This document shows, piece after piece, positions 60,025-64,000 of a stretch of 64,000 nucleotides of DNA. The stretch lies in NCBI GenBank assembly GCA_963924555.1, contig OZ004588.1:1798001-1862000 (forward strand). Direction: 5' to 3'. The notes under the pieces were generated by a model. The model searched no databases, was not told the DNA's origin, and saw only the letters and a program-made list of their open reading frames with translations. Each line of letters opens with the position of its first letter. The stretch's first letter is position 1. A program made the translations under genes and the position numbers. The stretch comes from Crambe crambe. Lineage: Eukaryota > Porifera > Demospongiae > Poecilosclerida > Crambeidae.

Positions 60025-60161
60025 GAGAGGGAACAGAAGTGGACGTCATCGATGTATTCTCACCAGAGTCTGAAGATGACACGTCAGAAACACTTCTGCC
60101 AGCCCGTACAGTGATGACTACAGGGCCACACCCACTTATGTCTCACCTTTCATCTTTTTAA
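60025..60161 (+). other. Terminal exon-like block, unit 4
   Basis: Entered in phase 1 it is open to TAA 60159-60161, encoding EGTEVDVIDVFSPESEDDTS and ending in LSSF. Relative to 4941-5068 a short stretch differs by an indel, yet the frame still ends in Ser-Phe-stop. Confidence 0.4.
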
Positions 60162-60284
60162 ACTATTATGTGTACATATTAATATGTGTATGTTGGGTTG
60201 AGAGAGTTCAGTATCATTGTTGGTCATGTGATCAGTTGTATCATCATTCTTGATAATATCCTCCACTAGGCTGTTAATCAATTT

Positions 60285-60495
60285 TGCGCATGGGCATTGT
60301 GATTTAGGGGGTGGGGCAGGCTGGTTGCATGGTGGGCATTATTTGCATCAGTGATAGCACATGCATTGAATATTCTGACCAAGAGATCTGTTTGAAGATC
60401 GAGATGGAGACAGCTTGCTTGTTGAGTGTCTGCAGTCGGCGACGAGGTTTCATTCATTCAGATGGAAGTGTTCTGCATTAATAACTGGCATCTGT
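60285..60495 (+). promoter_or_regulatory. 5' module of unit 5
   Basis: TGCGCATGGGCA (60285-60296), then GGTGGGCATTATTTGCATCA, ending at CTGT|GTAAGT (60496-60501). Counterpart of 5221-5421, with a 19-bp difference around AGAGATCTGTTTGAAGATCG. Confidence 0.45.
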
Positions 60496-61692
60496 GTAAG
60501 TACCTGCAGCCTTTGGACATTTAGGTTAACAAGTCTTGAATCAGTGATAGCGTCCAACTTGCAAACATCATCCATTGATCCACCCATCTTTAGCAAAAGA
60601 CATGTTTCACCTGTAGGTGTCTGATTGACATGTCCAAATAAGAGCCAGTTGCTACATACATATGGTGGGCATTATATGTGACAGTCCCAGTCAGCACATT
60701 AGATTATTCATTCCTCAAATCATGCTTTATAATTATGAAACAGTCCAAAACTTCTGTCATATATAATGGTTGTCCTGTCTCACCTTGTCCCTAGCATGGA
60801 TTGTGTTGAGAGGATTGTAGACCTGAGCACCACCCTGTTATTATAGATGGTTGACATTGACAAGTCCTTTACCCAATGTACGTAGTACTTTCTAAATGTT
60901 GACACCCTTTACCCACTTAAATTTAGCAAGAAATTGACTTTTTTCACTTTTTGTTTCACTATGGTCCCCTTTCTATCATCCAACTATTAACCCATAAATA
61001 TATTGTATGAATTTGATTGTATTGAGCAAAGAGGAGAATATGGATTCATAATCTGAGCATGTTACTGAAGACCTTTCACCCAGTGCTCACTCGTTCTGAG
61101 TGAGTCCGTCTTTCATAAACTACTCTGTATAGTTTTTGAATACTGGTTGCCTATGGAGAGCTGAGTTGCTGTTAAGTTTGCCAGTATTTTACATTTTAAG
61201 TTGGTGAGTATTAGGACTAGAGCAGTTGCACTAAATCTACGTAGCCATACCAGCTGTGTGTATGGACAGGTGGTACCATCGTACTGGTACTGGCAAGCTG
61301 TGGACTGCTCCAAGCCCTTCAGTGTTCCATAAGACCAGGTAGCACTGGCACACTACTTAAAGACCTTCAATTAGAAATACTGTCCTGGCTCTGTTCCTCT
61401 GACATAATGTATTCAGAACTGGTGGGATTACCTTTCCACAGCAGATTGCTCCAACCACATCATAATGAAGGGGGAGACCCCCTAAATTAGTGTTGTGTGT
61501 ACTAACTGATCCTGTTATGTGTTTTATTATGCACACTATCATATGTTAATTTCCTCTGGATACCACATATGTACATGTGATATATTAATAACTCACAATC
61601 TTCTAGAGAAGAGTAGTTGGGTCTATACATACTAGTATGAGTTACATGATTGCTTGGTAGGTGTGGTTTATTTGATTGACTCCACCTCCTCT

Positions 61693-61712
61693 CCCCCCCC
61701 CCCCCCCCCCCC
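61693..61712. repeat. Homopolymer C run
   Basis: Twenty C residues inside the pyrimidine tract before the acceptor at 61729; copy A has only a short interrupted C tract here. Confidence 0.95.
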
Positions 61713-61729
61713 TTATACGATACCCACAG

Positions 61730-61803
61730 AGACTGCCTCCCCTGATGAAGTGATCCAGCTGGAACAACACTATCTTCACCCAAGGATTCTTGATCAACTG
61801 ATG
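61730..61803 (+). other. Exon-like block HPRILDQLM, unit 5
   Basis: Bounded by 'acccacag' and ATG|GTACGT, and open with two leading bases (ending EQHYLHPRILDQLM). Here the donor is not disrupted, unlike 6864-6937. Confidence 0.4.
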
Positions 61804-64000
61804 GTACGTACTTTAGAGTTATTTGGGTACAGAAAGTTCCATTTGTATTCTGTGCAATTACCTCCATATCTGAATATTCCATCTTATGTGGTTAATGGAA
61901 TGCCTTTGATTGGTGAGATAATTCTTATGTATTATTACCTCAGCCTGTTTTAATTCCAGGGTCTTCCCTCACACCTCCCAATCACTATGACTTGTATGTG
62001 AATTGATTAGTGGATTGACCCTTTGACCTTTGTCCTATCTCATTTTATCATCACTAGCATGGATAGTGACACATGGGTAGTGTTGGGAGGTGATTTATAG
62101 ACCTGAGCACCTCATTGTTATTCTAAATGACACTTGTGTGTACGTATCATTCTAATGTTGAAACCCTTTACCCACTCTAGTTCAGGTGTCTAGGTTATTA
62201 TATTAACACTTTCAGTCAATATGATTATTCACTTTCTGTTTCGGTATGGTCCCCTTTATAAGACATGAGCTTACCTTTGATAGAGATTTGAGAAGGGTAT
62301 GCTATCCACAATCCAAGCATGTAATTGTTAGTGATTGTCTTTTTGGTTTTCAGACTGAACCGTGTGAATTACAAGTGTTTTTATGGTAACTGTTGTCAAG
62401 TGAAGTAAATCCATAATGGACCTTGCAGTTTATATTCTCTATCCATATGTAATCAATGGTCTTCAAATTGTATGCTCTATATAGAACAGGGATTCATGTG
62501 GATGGGTGGGTGTATGATAAGGTCTCCCCTCCTAAAATTGCTTTAGTGGTATTGTTTAAGAAGTAATTCTACAACCTAATGTGTGTGTGTGTCTCTCTCT
62601 CTCTCTCTCCAACCTCAACCTCAACCTCAAAATCCTGTATGAATCCTTGTAAAACTTTCCTCCATTAAAAGATCGGGCAGTAATTTTGTACTCAATGTTT
62701 CTCGAGACAGTCTCAACTGCCCCCATTTAGTTCGTCTCTTTGTGTGTGCTGTATTCTGATTATGTTGCCTATTATTCCTGAGTATGTATTCATATGTGCT
62801 GGGAGTGCATGATAATGAGATAATGTCGAGCAAAACCCTTCCTCCTGTCTCTGATTGTTCCTCCCCCTCCCCCTATATATTGTACCATCTCACTTTGTCC
62901 CTAGCATGGATAATGTTGAGTTTGTAGACCTGAACACCTCATGGCCCACCCCTGTCATTCTAGACAGTTGACATGTACTCGATGTTGAGACCCTTTACCC
63001 ACTTTACCTTAGTTTAAAATGTGTATAGAGTGGTGAAGTGTGTATCCAGAAGTTGTCATATTAGTTGATATGATTGTTTATTTTCAGTTTCATTATGGTC
63101 CCTTTTATTATGTATGGGGTTTTTGACCATTGGAAAGTTCTTAAATTAAGAAGCTGCATTTAAGTTCTACCAGTATGTACAAGCAAGTCTATAGAAGTTC
63201 TAATTTCAGGTTTAAAAAAAAAATTTTTTTTTCATGGTCATGAACCCCTTAAAGCTAAAGGTAAGGGTATCATGTCTGAGTCAGAATTCAAATAGTCCAT
63301 AGTCATGCACTACTGTCACTACTTCCACTACAGACTTCACTATAGTCTTATAGTGGTCCCTTGATGTGGATCATTGCTTCCATCAGTAACAAATGATAAT
63401 GGAAGCAATTTCCTCTGAGAATGCATTCAAAAAAAAAAGATGAAACTTGAAAGTATGACTTCCCACATTTTACATCCTATAAAAGTAGCACTCTGCACAT
63501 ACATCCCATTCATGTCACTGTTAACACTCGATGTTATTCTTCAGCTTCTATGGTATACTGATGGATACACATAGTACATTCAAACCAAATCACATGACCA
63601 ATTGTACCTAATCACATGATTGGATTGCAATACGATGTCCTATGCCTTTGAAGTGGCTACAGGACAATAGCAGTTGTTTAGAGATTTGGTCAGATAAAGA
63701 TATTGACCAGGAAACAGTGAACCCTGACACACTATGTACTAATTACTATAAGACTATGGCATCCATAATTAATGAGGTCTCTAATGAGGTCTTTAAAATG
63801 ACCAATACCTGTCTGGGCTCCATAAGCACCAGTTTCGACTCATTTTATAGTGTCAGTGATATCAAATAATTATTATTCATGATCAAATAATTACATTCTT
63901 TAAAAGCACCAGAAACCCAACAAGACTGCTGAAGGTTTGACAGTATCATTGAGTCTACATTATACTGTAAGTGCCGAGTTCCACTGTTTTAGGACCTTCT

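Larger units (their letters stand above)
45946..60161 (+). repeat. Repeat unit 4
   Basis: The longest unit, because its middle modules are themselves multiplied: stem-loop plus exon-like blocks at 46044, 47782, 50643 and 56007 (and a stem-loop alone at 50213), and TATA-like tracts with CATGGATAGTG-type blocks near 46640, 48370, 50340, 52155, 53505, 55260 and 58880. It closes with the 3'-end set at 59593, 59728 and 60025-60161. From 55740 on it is copy B of the large duplication. Confidence 0.5.
55740..64000 (+). repeat. Large direct duplication, copy B (runs off the window)
   Basis: Collinear with copy A (291-9618). Copy-B-specific features are the 167-bp miniature element at 58947-59113, a 20-base C run at 61693-61712, and loss of the 3301-3613 and about 6477-6720 intervals of copy A. 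Short ORFs in it (for example 63642-63869) have decayed counterparts in copy A and no recognisable domain. Confidence 0.85.

Overview
The window is metazoan nuclear DNA: AT-rich by eye, spliced genes with GT/AG introns, microsatellites, TA-target DNA transposons and miniature elements. I suggest a demosponge, with moderate confidence. The basis is the central gene, which joins several Death-domain exons to a Roc-like GTPase, a COR module and a Cys-rich tail (an architecture I associate with sponges and cnidarians), plus a HIRAN-type ORF inside a transposon. No database was consulted.

Central locus (12.2-38.5 kb, + strand). I assemble seven coding exons: 12242-12818, 16107-16373, 21948-22247, 28068-28331, 35695-37839, 37970-38050 and 38232-38545. 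All six introns are phase 1 and the joined frame is open for 1,315 codons. The order is a disordered Pro/Ser-rich N-terminus with an internal duplication, three Death or Death-like exons, a P-loop GTPase with COR and a Cys-rich domain, a short linker, and a C-terminal Death-like domain. It looks like a cytosolic death-fold signalling GTPase. A possible alternative terminal exon (34381-34559) would give a form without the GTPase. Upstream on the - strand (10.9-12.05 kb) three short exons form the 3' end of another, unrecognised gene.

The introns hold most of the mobile DNA. There is a 557-bp inverted-repeat element (14966-15522). A pogo-like transposon (16949-20573) carries a broken transposase and a broken HIRAN ORF, is split by another element, and that element contains a further 299-bp miniature element. 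There are also a 28-bp minisatellite, a Tc1/IS630-type transposase (24031-24997), about 1-kb tandem duplications after the exon at 28068-28331, and two decayed copies of a piece of the GTPase-COR exon at 33.8-34.3 kb.

Flanks (0-10.3 kb and 38.6-64 kb). These contain no long ORF. They are built from diverged copies of one set of cassettes: an NRF1-like palindrome followed by a splice donor, a stem-loop followed by a 50-70-nt exon-like block, a 36-37-nt exon-like block, a TATA-like pyrimidine tract followed by a short block, and a three-block 3' end. I read them as tandem copies, mostly decayed, of one small spliced transcription unit. A near-identical direct duplication (about 291-9618 and about 55740-64000) brackets the central locus. 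Differences between the two copies expose two miniature-transposon insertions and one collapse between GT microsatellites.
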